Below, piece after piece: positions 48,052 through 59,110 of a DNA stretch of 64,000 nucleotides. Numbering within the stretch: the stretch's first letter is position 1; each line of letters starts with the position of its first letter. Location: NCBI GenBank assembly GCA_029204225.1, contig CM055097.1, positions 51,524,557-51,588,556 of the forward strand, in the 5' to 3' direction. Origin of the DNA: Diphasiastrum complanatum. Taxonomy: Eukaryota > Streptophyta > Lycopodiopsida > Lycopodiales > Lycopodiaceae. Position numbers and translations under genes: made by a program. Below the pieces are notes generated by a model that did not search any database, was not told the origin of the DNA, and saw only the letters and a program-made list of their open reading frames with translations.

Positions 48052-50523
48052 AAAACTGGTGGCGGTCCCACAACACCTGCAATATGCAGTTATTGGGAAG
48101 TTTTACTGGCTTCGCGCCAAATCTTGATTAAATGATGCTGTACCTTCTCCATAAAATCGAGACGTGCAGTATTAAAATCCAAATTGTGTGGCATGAAACA
48201 ATGGTGGGCTCCGACAATCCACTTGGAGGTTGTCCATGATGTGAAGCGTGATTCCCAGGAGCCTCCCATCATTGTCGCACAAAAATATAAATGAGCAACC
48301 GACAACTGATCTTTGATTTGCTCTGAGGCCATTGGCTTATTTGGATCGAATACTAGAGGAGGGAGACAATCGTCCCATATGGTTGCCACTGACGCCAACA
48401 GAGTTACATCTTTAGCAAACATTGCCGATTGTTGCACCGTTGGATCTGGAGAGTGGACATACTCTCGTTGATAGGCTTGTAAGGTGCGGTGGAAATCCAC
48501 TGAGATGTCCAGCTGTAAGGCTAATGGATGATTGGCCAATTGGGCGTATGGATGGTGATCTTATCCATAGTCAATCCCAAATCTTTCCATTTATTTCTTT
48601 GCGGCATTGGCACGTAATAGGGATCTACCCACAATTGGCGAGGGCTGGCGACGTGACTCCTAATTGATTCCGGAGTTTTCTCAAAAACCGTAATTCTCCA
48701 TGCCGGTTGCTCTCCCAATGCACTTATTTTGTCCAACTCTTTGCCGGCCTAGATCTCGGAGGTCTTAAACTTCAGAACCCATCCACCATGCGAGGACTTA
48801 TGTGGATGTTGCTTTAAGAAGGTCTGGATCTGGTCCTCGACGTTGATGGGCCTTCTGAGTAGAGGTGTTGTCCTTGATGAAGATGGACCCGCTTGTACTG
48901 CCGGTATGGTTAGCGGTTGGTCTGCTATATCTGGAGCTCCCCCCCTGGTCCAGGCTCGAATCAACCCCTATATCCATTGGTACGGCTTCTTGGCGCGGAG
49001 GGGAGAATTGCAGCATGACCGGTACGGGGATTTGTGGTCCGGCTTCCAACACTCGAGCGGCTGCTTTTTCATAGGCGGTGATGGTCTCTTTAGCCTTTGC
49101 CAGCTCGGTTGAAGCTGCTCCTTTGAGCCTGTCAAAGCGGCCTTGAAATCTCTGAAGGGCCACTTTGTATGTCTCCACTTTCTTGAACAAATACGCAATC
49201 TCCGTCGGTGTGACCGGATGATATGGTATTTGTGTTTGAAGATACACATCACGCTCAAGGGTGGTCACATCCAATTCACCTTGAAGCCGCGTGCGATCTT
49301 GTTCAGCCATCTGTAATTGCCCCTTCAGCAGCTGCACCTGTTGCTTTGCATCCTGCACGGCCTTATCCACCTGATCTTGTGCGGTTGTCAGGGCATTTTG
49401 CAGGGAGCTGATGTAGTCTTCCAAGCGATCAGCTTGTTGCTGGGCCATCTTCTTTTCGGCTTCAGCCTTGTCTTCGTGTTGTTTGGCAATTTTCAACTCT
49501 CGATCCAGCTGCACAAGTTTCTGGCTATTTAGAGTGTTTTCAGACCCCAGATCAGAGATTCTCTGCTCCATTTCCTTCTTCTTATCCATCATCGACTGGA
49601 TCACTTGCGCAAGGCTTGAAACCAAACCTAGAGCATCATCAGGATCGACGGTTGTGGAGGCGATAGCAGCAGCAGGACTTGATGGAGCTGTCCTTGGTTG
49701 GCGTGGAATAGGTGCCACTATGTCTTCTTCTTCAAAAGGTCTTCCTCTTCAAACCCTTTAGGCACTATGGCGTCGAACTGTTTTGGTGATTTTACAGCTT
49801 TGTCAACCCGAAGTGCGGCTGGACTGTCTTTCGTATGAGGTTGCTGGCTGACATCTTCAACACCAATAGTAGATTCATGGATATGTTCGAATCCTCTTCC
49901 AGGGGATTAGAGTTCAAAGGACGTAGGGCTCTGGGGCATTTCAAAAATTTCAGTGGCCCCAAGGGGGTTAGAATCATCGAACATATCCATGAAGAACTGT
50001 GTGTTTGGTGAGGTGGCTTCGGTGTGTGGAGGTGAGGGGGCCTGGGCAGCTGTGATGGGAATGGTAGGTCCAATGGTCACAGACTATCCTTGGATGGAAG
50101 CAGAGGCGAGAGAAGCATCAGAGGCTAGGGAAATGGGAAGTTCAGTGCGAACAACAGCAGGGGGTGGAAGTGCAGCTGACGAGGTATGCCTAGTGCGACA
50201 TCATGACGTGGAAGGCAAGTCGAGAATAACGATCTCGCTGCGTGGATGACGACGACTATGAGAACTCGAAGCCTGGTGAGATGACTCTGTCGGTGTTTCT
50301 TCATAGACCAAAAGCACAGAATCCAGGTGGAAGCCATGGATTCTTTTTTCTAAATGAGAAGCGGCTAAAAGGGACAATAAAGAACCAGCAGCAAACTGCT
50401 GCTTAGTATTGGCCTTAATAGCTCGTTTGAGCTCACCAGAAACAACCTTGAACCAATTATATCGTTCAAGAGGGGCTTTGGCTAACTTGGTGTGGGATTC
50501 CACTATCCTATGGAGGATCTATG

Positions 50524-51178
50524 TGTGAAAAATACAGATCCTAAGTGGATCTAAACTCCAAGATCATTGGCTTGAATGCTTGCACTCCAAACTACATAAG
50601 CTAGGAATTGGCAACACATTCTATGCTACCTAGAATGCAAAGAACTTGATCAAAAAGCATTTATCACAAATGGAAACTTCCATAAACATCAAGTGCGGCC
50701 CAAAATAGCATTATACAGTCCATAATACATCAGCCTATCACTTTTGGAAAGCACCTAAGATCATACACAATAGCTTGAAGACAATACACACAACAATGCT
50801 CTCAATGGAGGAAGAAACAATGACAATGATCTATTGATCTCAATGAAGCATACAAAAGGTTTCTCCAACCTGTTCTCCACGACTTCCCTACTATTTATGG
50901 ATGAGGAAGATGACTCTCTCTCCTCTCTCTAGAAGGTACTTGACCCTAGATATTCCCTATATAGGAAAAATAGCTAAAAATGGCTTATATGACCAAAATA
51001 CATCAAAATGGTCTCATTTTGAAGGGTATGAAGTTTGACACTTCATCATACTGAAAAAATACAGTAAATAAAAACATTGTGGCCTGGTTCACACGTGTGA
51101 AACTCCAGAACCAAAACTATTTACAATTTTAGCCAATTTAGGCCTCAAACTAGCTAGGAAATGTTGACAATTTTCACA
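50524..51178 (-). repeat. 3' LTR of complete Copia
   Basis: TGTGAAAA at 50,524 and TTTTCACA ending at 51,178. The same sequence as 56,301-56,955. Contains the TTCACACGTGTGAA palindrome at 51,088-51,101. Confidence 0.97.
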
Positions 51179-54100
51179 CTCCCTCTTCAACATTGGATGC
51201 TAGTTTCAACATAGTCTTTGAGCACATTCCAAGATTAGATCTATGCATTAAATATAGGTCCTTTCCCAATGGTTTGGTGAAGATATCAGCCACACACTCC
51301 TTTGAAGAGACATGTTGAAGCTCCACCTCTTTGGCAATGACTTGATCTCTCACAAAATGGTGAGCAATCTCAATGTGCTTGCTCCTTGCATGAAAAACAG
51401 GATTGCTTGCCAAGCTTTGGGCTGAAAGGTTATCACAAAGTATGATTGGAGTCTTCTCTGGTTCCAGCAAGTGAAGATCCAATAACATCCTCTTGATCCA
51501 AAGAATCTCCTTGGTGCATGTTGTTAATGCCTTGTACTCGGCTTCGGTGGAAGATAGAGAGATAGTTGGTTGCTTCTTTGATAGCCATGAGACCACTCCA
51601 TCTCCAAGATAGATTGCAAAGGCACTTGTTGACTTCCTATCCATTTGATCACCTGCAAAATCTGAATCTGAAAATCCACAAAGGTTAGGTGTAGTACCTC
51701 CATACAAGATGCCAAAATCTCTAGATCCCGAGATGTATCTAAGTACTCTCTTTCCTAGCTTCCAATGAGCCTCACTAGGATCTTGCATAAATTGACTTAG
51801 TTTACCAACCACAAAGCTTAGATTAGGTCTTGTGATGGTTAACCATATAAGAGATCCTATTAGCTTTCTATAGAGAGTAATGTCCTTGAAGGATCTTTCA
51901 TTACTTCTTGTAGTTAGCTTTACATTTGATTCCATAAGAGTAGAAACAACTTTACAATCTTCCATATGAAACCTTTTTAGAATAGAGTTAACATACTTTT
52001 CTTGACATATGAATGTAGATTTAGAAGTTCTAATAATCTCTATTCCTAAGATATAATGAAGTTTACCAAGATCTTGAATTTCAAACTCTCTTTTGAGTGC
52101 CATCTTGATTTCATCTATATCTAGATTGTTACCACCACTTAAGATAATGTCATCAACATAGATCAAAAGTAAAGTGATATCATTTTCATTCAATCTAAAG
52201 TAGAGAGAATGATCATACTCACTCATAACAAAGTTTTGAGAAAGTAAAAAGGAATTGAGCTTAGCATACCAACTCCTTGGTGCTTGCTTTAGCCCATACA
52301 AACTCTTTTGGAGATAGCACACATGATTAGGCTCATCATGTGAAACATAGCCCTCGGGTTGCTCCATGTAAATATCTTCTTCAAGATCACCATTCAAGAA
52401 GGCATTAGTAACATCCATTTGCCACATATCCCAATCATAAAGAGTTGCAAGAGAGATTAGGATTCGAATAGTTACCATCTTTGCCACGGGTGCAAAGGTC
52501 TCATCATAGTCAATACCATATTCTTGAGCATACCCCTTTGCCACCAACCTTGCCTTGTACTTGTTGATTGATCCATCTTGATTTGTCTTGATCTTGAAGA
52601 TCCACTTACAACCAATTGCCTTCTTGTCCTTTGGAAGCTTTACCAACCTCCATGTGTTGCTTTTGATGAGTGCTTGATGCTCATGATCCATGGCTTGGAT
52701 CCATTCCTTCTTTTGAATTGCTTCACCCACACAAGTTGGTTCATCAAAAGAGGTAAGAAAAGCAAAGTTAGAGTTGTCCACCACTTGCTTTCCTTTTTCA
52801 TCATAGGTTAGCCTTGATGGCTTATCCCTTTGCCTTTGAGTCTTCCTTGAAGTTTGCTTTGGAGTGGCATCTCCATCTTCATCCAAGACGTCTTGCACAT
52901 CATGATGATTAGTAGGCACATCAACATCAACATCAACAACATTGGAAACATTCTCTTCATGAAAGATGACATCCCTACTTATGACAACTTTCTTTGTAGA
53001 AGGAATGTACACTTTGTAAGCCTTGCTTACTTCACTATAGCCAACAAACACACCCTTCTTTGATGAAGGATCTTCTTTAGTTCTATCATCAAGTGTGATA
53101 TTGACAAAACATGTACATCCAAAGATCCTACAATGCTTGACACTCGGCCTTCTACCATAAAGAACCTCATGAGGAGTTTTACCATCCAAGGAAGCACTTG
53201 TCCATCTATTACATAGATAGTTAGCACATGCTAAAGCTTCCCCCCAAAAAGACTTAGCAAGATTAGCATGTAGTCTCATTGCCTTGGCACATTCACAAAG
53301 AGTTCTATTCTTCCTCTCGGCCACTCCATTCTGTTGTGGAGTCCTAGGACTAGACATCTCCCTCTTAATCCCATGTGCTATACAAAAGTCTTTGAACCTA
53401 TTTGAGGTGTATTCCCCTCCATTATCAGATCTTAAGCATTTGATCTTTGTATTGAATTGGTTTTCCATTTCATTCTTGAACTTGACAAATGCAGCAAACA
53501 CTTCATCCTTACTTTTAAGAAGATAGATCCAAGTATACCTACTAAAGTCATCAATGAAAGTTGCATACATCTTTGCCCCACCATTGCTAGTTGTACTAGA
53601 AGAATGAATATCAGAATGCACAAGTTGAAAAGCTTCTTTAGATCTAGAAGTAGATCTAGAATAAGCAAGTCTATGAGATTTGGACAAGGCACAATGTTCA
53701 CAAACACTATTGTTTGCAACAAGACTTTTAGGGAGACCAAGAACAAGCTCTTTCTTTGCCATTACCTCCAAAGATTTGAAGTTGGGATGGCCCAACCTCT
53801 TGTGCCAAACTTCTTGGTTTGTCAATTGCTCCCTAGCCATACATCCTTCATGATTAGAGATCACACATGCATCAAGCTTGAAAAGTTTACCATGCCTCCT
53901 ACCTTGAGCAATCAAGGATCCACATTTACTTATCAAACATGCATCTCCAATGAACTCCACATCAAGTCCTTTGTCAATCATTTGACTTACACTAAGCAAA
54001 TTCTTAGTGATTGAAGGAATGTACAAAACATTTTCAAGATTTGCTTTCCTATTTGTTGAAAGGGAAATAGGAATAGTGCCTATGCCTTTGATGTCACATT

Positions 54101-55127
54101 GACCATCATTTGCAGTGTAGATGATGTTACCTTCTCCCTCATAAGACAATAAGGATGTAAAGTATTCCTTATGTCTTGTCATGTGAGATGAGGCTCCACT
54201 ATCAATCCACCAAGGATCATTATCATCTATGTTGGCTAACAAACTTGAAGTCATAACAAGTGATTCACATGTGTTATGTTCTTCCTCATCTATTGTAAGA
54301 TTTCCTTGCCTCTCTCCTTGCTCTCTTTTCTTCTTATAACATTCATTTGCAAAATGACCTTTTATCCCACAATAAAAGCACTTGAACTTTGACTTATTGT
54401 TCTTAGTAGAAGAGGAAGAGGAAGAGTGATCATCATGATCAAAGTTACCACCTTTGGACCATTTCCCTTTGCCTTTACCTTTGCCCTTGAATTTGCCTTT
54501 TGTGAAGAAAGCCTCTTCACCTCCACCTTGCAAGGATGCACCATCAAGCTTTGATTGCAACCTATGTTCTTCAGCCAATAAGATTTCTTGCAAGTCAACC
54601 ACACTTGGCAAGACTCTTTGAATGGCAAAACTTTGCACAAGGTTAGCATGTTCATTTAGCAAACCATTCAACATAACTTGGACTATTTCACCATCTTTTA
54701 TGTTCTCATCAATGCATGCTAAATCATCACTTAGGGACTTAACTCTCAAGATAAATGCATGAGCACTTTCACCCTCTCTTTGCCTACTAGAAAATATTTG
54801 TCTCCTTAGGGTCAATACCCTAGATGTGGACTTTGATTCAAAGAGCTTCTTTAAGGCATTCCATGCCTCACTTGCACTTTGACACTTTCCAACTTCCTTG
54901 AGAAGTTCATTTGTAACATTCATTTTAATGATATGAAGAGCCCTTTTGGCCTTCTTATCAAACCTTTGTTGCTCTTGAAGTGTGAGAGGTCTCTCTTCAA
55001 TTTCTGCAACTATGTCCATGAGTTCATTCAACTCAAGTAAGGACTCCATCCTCACTTTCCAAGTAGAGTAGTTTGATGAACTCAACCTTTCACTAGACTC
55101 TAGCATGATCCCACCATTGGAAGCCAT
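51174..55127 (-). CDS. Copia gag-pol polyprotein, intact
   Basis: 1317 residues, cleaved by its own protease to give gag, protease, integrase and RT-RNase H. Gag is 1-~290, with zinc knuckle C250-C253-H258-C263 after a Lys/Gly-rich linker. Protease has WIDSGASSH, active Asp 309. The GAG-pre-integrase zinc site is H442/H447 with C476/C479. The integrase DDE set is D506, D568 and E604 (35 residues between the last two). RT first Asp is 905 in QMDVTNAF, and YVDD is at 990-993. RNase H has D1154, E1195 and D1232. Start MASNGGIML is the first ATG after the leader and matches other family members; the stop lies inside the LTR start (TGTGA). Compared with the copy at 19.7 kb it has Leu1064 for Pro (STLMES) and Asn1102 for Asp (TRPNLSF), both at positions conserved in Copia. 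Confidence 0.97.
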   Translation of the reverse strand: MASNGGIMLESSERLSSSNYSTWKVRMESLLELNELMDIVAEIEERPLTLQEQQRFDKKAKRALHIIKMNVTNELLKEVGKCQSASEAWNALKKLFESKSTSRVLTLRRQIFSSRQREGESAHAFILRVKSLSDDLACIDENIKDGEIVQVMLNGLLNEHANLVQSFAIQRVLPSVVDLQEILLAEEHRLQSKLDGASLQGGGEEAFFTKGKFKGKGKGKGKWSKGGNFDHDDHSSSSSSTKNNKSKFKCFYCGIKGHFANECYKKKREQGERQGNLTIDEEEHNTCESLVMTSSLLANIDDNDPWWIDSGASSHMTRHKEYFTSLLSYEGEGNIIYTANDGQCDIKGIGTIPISLSTNRKANLENVLYIPSITKNLLSVSQMIDKGLDVEFIGDACLISKCGSLIAQGRRHGKLFKLDACVISNHEGCMAREQLTNQEVWHKRLGHPNFKSLEVMAKKELVLGLPKSLVANNSVCEHCALSKSHRLAYSRSTSRSKEAFQLVHSDIHSSSTTSNGGAKMYATFIDDFSRYTWIYLLKSKDEVFAAFVKFKNEMENQFNTKIKCLRSDNGGEYTSNRFKDFCIAHGIKREMSSPRTPQQNGVAERKNRTLCECAKAMRLHANLAKSFWGEALACANYLCNRWTSASLDGKTPHEVLYGRRPSVKHCRIFGCTCFVNITLDDRTKEDPSSKKGVFVGYSEVSKAYKVYIPSTKKVVISRDVIFHEENVSNVVDVDVDVPTNHHDVQDVLDEDGDATPKQTSRKTQRQRDKPSRLTYDEKGKQVVDNSNFAFLTSFDEPTCVGEAIQKKEWIQAMDHEHQALIKSNTWRLVKLPKDKKAIGCKWIFKIKTNQDGSINKYKARLVAKGYAQEYGIDYDETFAPVAKMVTIRILISLATLYDWDMWQMDVTNAFLNGDLEEDIYMEQPEGYVSHDEPNHVCYLQKSLYGLKQAPRSWYAKLNSFLLSQNFVMSEYDHSLYFRLNENDITLLLIYVDDIILSGGNNLDIDEIKMALKREFEIQDLGKLHYILGIEIIRTSKSTFICQEKYVNSILKRFHMEDCKVVSTLMESNVKLTTRSNERSFKDITLYRKLIGSLIWLTITRPNLSFVVGKLSQFMQDPSEAHWKLGKRVLRYISGSRDFGILYGGTTPNLCGFSDSDFAGDQMDRKSTSAFAIYLGDGVVSWLSKKQPTISLSSTEAEYKALTTCTKEILWIKRMLLDLHLLEPEKTPIILCDNLSAQSLASNPVFHARSKHIEIAHHFVRDQVIAKEVELQHVSSKECVADIFTKPLGKDLYLMHRSNLGMCSKTMLKLASNVEEGV
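51179..51188 (-). promoter_or_regulatory. polypurine tract of complete Copia
   Basis: GAAGAGGGAG on the minus strand, abutting the 3' LTR and overlapping the last codons of the polyprotein. Identical in Copia element 4. Confidence 0.9.
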
Positions 55128-56288
55128 GATTCTAATGTTTCTTCAACTTTTAGGTTCTGTCCTAAAGCACTTAGCACTCACTTTTCTCTCAACAAATGAT
55201 AGATAAAGAGATCTATGAAGATTTAGGACCCTAAAACACTTCTATCTTGAACCTAGATGGTTTCCAAGCATAGAAAGGAAGATTGAAACACATGCAACAC
55301 TTTGCACACACTAAGAATGGATTACAAAATCAAACCAACCTGAACACACTCTTGCTTAAGCTCTCAAACTTTCCAGCAAGTGACCAAATCAAGTTATGGT
55401 GTGAAGAGTTACTTGCATTCTTAGAAAATACCCAAAACTAGGATGCCAAGATTACCTAGTAATGAACAAACTTGATCAACATATGATCAACACACTAAGA
55501 TATTGATTCAACCTGTAAAACCACATGTAAACCACACTTCTAAAAGTTTATAAACTCCAGCAAGTGATAAATACAAGATTTAGAGGTGAATGAATGAGCA
55601 CACTTAGTGAATCACAAGACTAGCTTCACTATCTTGTCAAATCTTGGTGTTTAGATGTAGATCTAAGATCACTTCACATGAGAATGTTCCTCAACCTGTT
55701 AAGAACCTGAAAACACACTTGCATAATGGTTAACACCTTCCAGCAAATGCTCCAATCAAATTACATAAGGAGAGTTACTTACATGCTCAACAAAGTACAC
55801 CAAAATTTATGCCAAAATTGATGACAATCTTTACAATATGCTCTTCACAATGGAGCTTACAATATGTTCACCCAAAAAAGGGGATCTTTCATCCAAATGG
55901 GAGCTTTGCTCAGCCTTTAGGAGAATTACAATTCACTCAAAAGAGCATTTGTCATCCACTTAAGGAGAAGTTTCATCCACTTAAGGAGAGTGTTCATCCA
56001 AGAATGGAGATTGTCAACAATAGGATTGAAAAGAACATTGTTAGTATTGAATATGCACAAAGCCTCACAATCACAAATGATTAGGTGTTATGATCTGATC
56101 CAAAATAGTTTTTTTTCAGCCTCTGATCTTCAATAGACCTGAAATATGCTTTTGATCCACAAGTTCAACTCACAAAACAAAGGTTAGTAAGATTTGATCA
56201 ACAAAGCAATGCAAAATCATGCTAGAACTTGATCAAACATCCAAATATCACCAAAAATGAAATACTTACTATAAATAGAAGCCAACCA
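55128..56288 (-). other. leader of complete Copia
   Basis: About 1.16 kb between primer site and gag start with no minus-strand ORF. Short CATCCACTTAAGGAGAAG-type repeats occur at about 55,955-56,000. The plus-strand open stretch 55,809-56,084 here is chance. Confidence 0.7.
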
Positions 56289-56300
56289 GCTCTGATACCA
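56289..56300 (-). promoter_or_regulatory. primer-binding site of complete Copia
   Basis: The minus strand reads TGGTATCAGAGC directly after the 5' LTR, a perfect initiator Met-tRNA site. Confidence 0.95.
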
Positions 56301-56955
56301 TGTGAAAAATACAGATCCTAAGTGGATCTAAACTCCAAGATCATTGGCTTGAATGCTTGCACTCCAAACTACATAAGCTAGGAATTGGCAACACATTCTA
56401 TGCTACCTAGAATGCAAAGAACTTGATCAAAAAGCATTTATCACAAATGGAAACTTCCATAAACATCAAGTGCGGCCCAAAATAGCATTATACAGTCCAT
56501 AATACATCAGCCTATCACTTTTGGAAAGCACCTAAGATCATACACAATAGCTTGAAGACAATACACACAACAATGCTCTCAATGGAGGAAGAAACAATGA
56601 CAATGATCTATTGATCTCAATGAAGCATACAAAAGGTTTCTCCAACCTGTTCTCCACGACTTCCCTACTATTTATGGATGAGGAAGATGACTCTCTCTCC
56701 TCTCTCTAGAAGGTACTTGACCCTAGATATTCCCTATATAGGAAAAATAGCTAAAAATGGCTTATATGACCAAAATACATCAAAATGGTCTCATTTTGAA
56801 GGGTATGAAGTTTGACACTTCATCATACTGAAAAAATACAGTAAATAAAAACATTGTGGCCTGGTTCACACGTGTGAAACTCCAGAACCAAAACTATTTA
56901 CAATTTTAGCCAATTTAGGCCTCAAACTAGCTAGGAAATGTTGACAATTTTCACA
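56301..56955 (-). repeat. 5' LTR of complete Copia (promoter)
   Basis: Starts at 56,955 on the minus strand. The CACGTG palindrome TTCACACGTGTGAA lies at 56,865-56,878, about 130 bp upstream of a CTATATAGG TATA-like box at about 56,734-56,742. That is a sensible U3 promoter layout. A GAGAGAGG tract follows downstream. Confidence 0.95.
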
Positions 56956-57438
56956 CTATGATGTGATGCGGTCTTTCTTGAGGTTGCCAACCATTAGGAA
57001 GTTGTTCAGTAGCTAGGTAGTAGCGTGGATTGAAGGCTCAATGATGGCTTCCAGAAGGTAGTCGTCATTGGTCTAGTGCAGATCGTTGTTGAGGTCAATA
57101 TATGGCTTGATGGTCTGTTTGGCGTGCTTGTGATTGGCTGAGGCCTGCGTGCCAGATGCTATACCTATAGCTGCAAGGGCGACCTCAGTAACGCGCACCT
57201 TATGTGTGGCTCCCTGGAAAGTGATATAAAATTTGGATTTCTCTTCCTTCCATGTACTAAAGGCAAGAGTGATAAAATCCATATTGATGCGACCAGAAAA
57301 GGCTCTCTCATAAATACCCATTGCAATGAGCAGCGGCTCCGTAAGGGTCATCCACTGAGTGACCATGCTTGTGCTAGGAAGAAGTCTATCACTTAGATTG
57401 ACTAGAGGAATATCCTTGTAGGTGTCTAAGACAACCAT

Positions 57439-58497
57439 GAAGAGAGCAAAAACAATTAGGCGTCTATGATAGCCATGCTTTCTTCAAATGATAAGTCGTG
57501 CAACGAGTATCAGTACATGAGAGAGTAATTATCAGAAGGCATCGACAGTGGAACACACATAAGTAGATAGAGAATCTATATTAAGTTGTTGTGAATACAA
57601 CTATCAAATCATGATCCTGTGCTTGAGAATGGTTCACAGTAGTAGCGCACTATGTGCTATGATCTTATTATGCTAGTTACAGATTGAATACTATCTCTAC
57701 TTCTTGAATTACCTTCACTCTCTTTAAAATCTTTGATCCTATGGAATCAGATAGTGTGATACAAGGGAATTCACATAGGAGCTCTAATTCATGCTACCAT
57801 TGATTATTGATTCTTCTTTTCTGATATGAATTATCTCCTACTTTGTTACTGATTTATTGTATGTATATACACATCAGTTGCAATGGTCATGAAGGTAATT
57901 AAAATGAATTAGAAGTTATGCTCAATTTGTCACCATGAGCTATTTTGCTTTCTACAGCGTTCGAATCTGAGCTTAAATGGAAAAATTATGGAGCTTCAAA
58001 AGTAACTAATGAAAACACGTAAAATCTGACTTAAGAAAAGGGGTCATGAAGAAAATAAAATTGAAATGTAATAATTACAAGATTTCGACAACTTCTCAGT
58101 TTCAAGCTCGTCGTTTTGATCACTTTTGGTGTTTATTGTACTTGAATCTGAGATCAAACAAGAGAGTTATGAAAGTTTTAAGAGAATTCAGAAAAGTGGA
58201 TTAATTACAACTTAGAAAAAGAGTGTTAAGAAAAAAATTACAAAATTGTGTTCAATAAAACTTGAAGTCCATGAAATGTTGGAGTGCTCGTTGAAGAACT
58301 TGTGAGAACCATAAATTTTTTTGAAAAATGCCGACAAATAATTTTTTTTGGGCACGAAGTGAAGAGAGTAGAGAATATGCTATGGAATATTTGTGGAATA
58401 TTTTGCAAGAGGACTACGTCCAGGGAGCACAGCCAGTGGAGTGAGGGAGGGAGGCGCTAGGGTGCAAGTCAGTGAGCCGAGAGGGGGGGGGTGGGTT

Positions 58498-58499
<2 letters not shown>
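57439..58499. other. no gene recognised
   Basis: By position it should hold the start of the element whose ORF begins at 57,438, but no sequence matching its 3' LTR (47,310-48,039) is visible here, so its 5' end is lost or diverged. AT-rich text otherwise. Confidence 0.4.
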
Positions 58500-58577
<78 letters not shown>

Positions 58578-58587
58578 GAGAGGAGAG
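58500..58587. repeat. (GA)n microsatellite with GGAGA tail
   Basis: Pure GA from about 58,500 to 58,572, then three GGAGA units. The Leu-Ser ORFs on the minus strand are its translation. Confidence 0.97.
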
Positions 58588-58899
58588 TAGGCGTGTAGGG
58601 AGGGGGTAGGTGTAGGGAGGGAGCGGATGCAAATTGGAGAGAGAGGGGCGCCGACGTCGGATGCAAGTGAGAAGGGTGTTGGAGGGGCGTCGCACGCGTG
58701 ACGAGGTGTCGGATGCAAAGGAGGGCCGTGGAAATTTCTAATCACCTATTTTGATAGTTTTTGGGAAAATTGCAATAACTTTTGCATCTCTTATCCAAAT
58801 GGCCTGCAAATTTGTGCAAATGAAAGCTTATACAAAGCTCTACAAAGTTATGGAATCAAATTAGAAATAAAATACATAATTGAATGCTAAAATTTTGTC

Positions 58900-59110
58900 T
58901 AAACAGAACTAAAAAAAATTCAAAGTTAAAAATTAGCAAAACGAAAGCTATAAATGCAATAAACTTATCAAATCTAATGAAATTCACATAGAATCATCAT
59001 GAATTTAGGATCTATGCTCTTAGACCAAGAAATTTCAAGTTCCAAATCTAAGGAATAGCAATAACAATAAAAGTAGAGCTAAAAGCAAGAGGAGAACAAG
59101 ACAATCAAGA
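58900..59110 (-). repeat. dispersed repeat remnant, partner of 45,240-45,540
   Basis: See partner entry; the similarity is clearest at 59,025-59,095 and includes the word GCTCTTAGACCAAGAAATTTC. Confidence 0.4.

Larger units (their letters stand above)
50524..56955 (-). mobile_element. complete, young Ty1/Copia retrotransposon
   Basis: 6432 bp. Two 655-bp LTRs (50,524-51,178 and 56,301-56,955) look identical base for base. The target-site duplication CTATG is perfect (50,519-50,523 and 56,956-56,960). A Met-tRNA primer site, polypurine tract and an uninterrupted 1317-residue gag-pol complete it. It is inserted, same orientation, into the roughly 970-codon ORF of another element. Identical LTRs mean very recent insertion. 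Whether it can still move depends on two changes at conserved positions (see CDS). Confidence 0.97.
48092..57438 (-). pseudogene. decayed ~970-codon ORF of a non-autonomous LTR element, split by Copia
   Basis: One long minus-strand protein can be followed from 57,438 (MVVLDTYKDIPLVNLSD) to 56,961, across the Copia insertion, and on from 50,518 (RIVESHTKLAKAP) to about 48,092. The two halves join in frame at the target site. The N-terminal part is a mixed alpha protein without a known motif. The middle is low-complexity and Pro/Ser/Thr-rich. At 49,718-49,050 lies a strong coiled coil (MMDKKKEMEQRISDLGSEN and following Glu/Lys/Gln heptads), and the C-terminal third contains PYYVPMPQRNKWKDLG and WESRFTSWTTSKW. 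It is interrupted by several TAG, TGA and TAA codons and at least two frameshifts (near 49,735 and 48,960). I do not recognise the family. No RT, integrase or protease is present, so the element would be non-autonomous. Confidence 0.55.

Noticed and set aside
51524-53746. Several alternative-frame ORFs inside the complete Copia
   Set aside because: All overlap the 1317-codon polyprotein and recur identically in the truncated copy because the DNA is the same.
55809-56084. 91-codon plus-strand ORF in the Copia leader
   Set aside because: Antisense to the element, built on short internal repeats, no domain.
57439-58499. 5' LTR of the element carrying the ~970-codon ORF
   Set aside because: I looked for CCGCAAACCCTCCAACA-like text and found none.
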